6,320 bases of DNA from an uncultured Clostridia bacterium (lineage in GTDB: Bacteria; Bacillota_A; Clostridia; Oscillospirales; Oscillospiraceae), in assembly GCA_947166955.1 (NCBI GenBank), contig CAMVGI010000081.1, positions 1-6,320 on the forward strand, read 5' to 3'. The position numbers and the translations under genes are program-made. This document shows, one piece after another, positions 5,971 to 6,320 of the stretch. Position 1 is the stretch's first letter. Every line of letters starts with the position of its first letter. The notes below the pieces were generated by a model, which saw nothing but the letters and a program-made list of their open reading frames with translations, was not told where the DNA came from and did not search any database.

Positions 5971-6320
5971 TCTATATATTTGAGTTCAAGATGGACGGGA
6001 GCGCGAAGGAGGCTCTGGAACAGATAGACAGCCGGGACTATCCCATCGCCTACAAGAACGACGGGCGCAGAATCGTCAAGGTGGGCGTGAACTACTCCTC
6101 GCCGAGCAACGTGCGTTTCGTCGCGAAAGCGGGCTACAGCGGCATCGTCTCCGTGCCCATCGTCGTAACCTCGACGACCGGACGGCATTTCGACAGCATG
6201 CTCCGCTTCGTCATCACGGACGAGGGCGACCAGCCGCTGCGCTACAAGGTCGAGCCGGAGCGCCGCGTCAGCCTGACCATGTCGGACTACTACGAAGGCG
6301 CGCGGACCGATATTCCTGCC
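5964..6320 (+). CDS. Tyr-rich repeat surface protein, continuation in frame 3 (3' partial)
   Basis: This is the downstream part of the second gene after the frame break, open for 119 codons to the right edge. It completes repeat unit 3: GDVIYIFEF strand, a variable insert, KVGVNYSSPSNVRFVAKAGY, SGIVSVPIVVTSTTG, closing MLRFVITDE (to about 6224). Unit 4 then begins at about 6234 with PLRYKVEPERRVSLTMSDYY, parallel to FVYRVAAGQPVSLDQKAF of unit 3. Gene prediction might call a separate gene at the ATG 5991, but no RBS precedes it and it lies inside a repeat strand, so that would be an artefact. The C-terminal end and any anchor lie outside the window. Confidence 0.85.

Larger units (their letters stand above)
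4990..6320 (+). repeat. Tandem beta-rich repeat array, three units plus the start of a fourth
   Basis: Unit 1 (about 4990-5448) has SIDDALETVCKNAF, ISYVSVSAIQGTIYDGY, IRFVPKTSFSGQAMIEYYGY and TGRIYITVS. Unit 2 (5449-5793) has QFAADDFATYSSAVTG, YVSFRLPSEREGTLYYNY, VFFVPAKDYAGEVHIEFTG and GELVIHVT. Unit 3 (about 5830-6224) has SLDQKAFEDQVQL, FNLASLPPA then VIYIFEF, VRFVAKAGYSGIVSVPIVV and LRFVIT. Unit 4 starts at about 6234. The shared order is a short helix, a G-x-(L/I)-Y strand, a variable basic/aromatic insert, FV-(P/A)-K-x-x-(F/Y)-(S/A)-G-x-(V/A), and a final V-x-(V/I)-T strand. Units differ in length (about 115 to 153 residues) and show no DNA identity, so they are old duplications. Confidence 0.78.

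Noticed and set aside
5968..5985. AT-rich TAATCTATATATTTGA, which resembles a -10 promoter box
   Set aside because: It encodes the native repeat strand VIYIFE in frame 3, and no -35 box or following RBS-bearing gene is visible.

Overview
The window is GC-rich coding sequence on the + strand, with almost no non-coding DNA. It holds two adjacent genes for large, extracellular, beta-sandwich-type proteins, neither contained whole in the window. The organism is probably a high-GC member of the Clostridia (gut Oscillospiraceae/Christensenellales-like). This is inferred from the strong AAAGGAGG ribosome binding site, the Gram-positive type signal peptide, and Tyr-rich repeat modules (GTLYYNY, FVPAKDYAG) like those I recall from S-layer-homology (SLH) cell-surface proteins of that group. 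No SLH domain, sortase motif or other anchor lies in the window, so the means of attachment is unknown.

Layout. (1) 1-4817: the 3' part of a giant surface protein gene of at least about 1,600 codons, open at the left edge. It is read in frame 1 up to about 1250 and in frame 3 from about 1251 to the TAA at 4815-4817, so one -1 frame change breaks it. The protein has three fibronectin-III-like modules, a long region of unknown fold with a helical insert, a fourth FN3-like module, a second unknown region, and two Ig-like domains at the C-terminus. (2) 4831-6320: a second gene starting 13 bases downstream with its own strong RBS and a clear signal peptide. It encodes a tandem array of a roughly 100-150 residue repeat (three units plus the start of a fourth). 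Its frame also breaks by -1, at about 5955-5966, giving a premature TAA at 5968-5970. The same protein resumes in frame 3 and runs open off the right edge.

The two genes look like one co-transcribed, probably translationally coupled unit for secreted or wall-associated structural/adhesive proteins. Both breaks have the sign of a single lost base and sit next to short C or G runs. Sequencing/assembly error is therefore at least as likely as genuine gene decay. I see no RNA genes, mobile elements, CRISPR arrays, terminators or convincing promoters.
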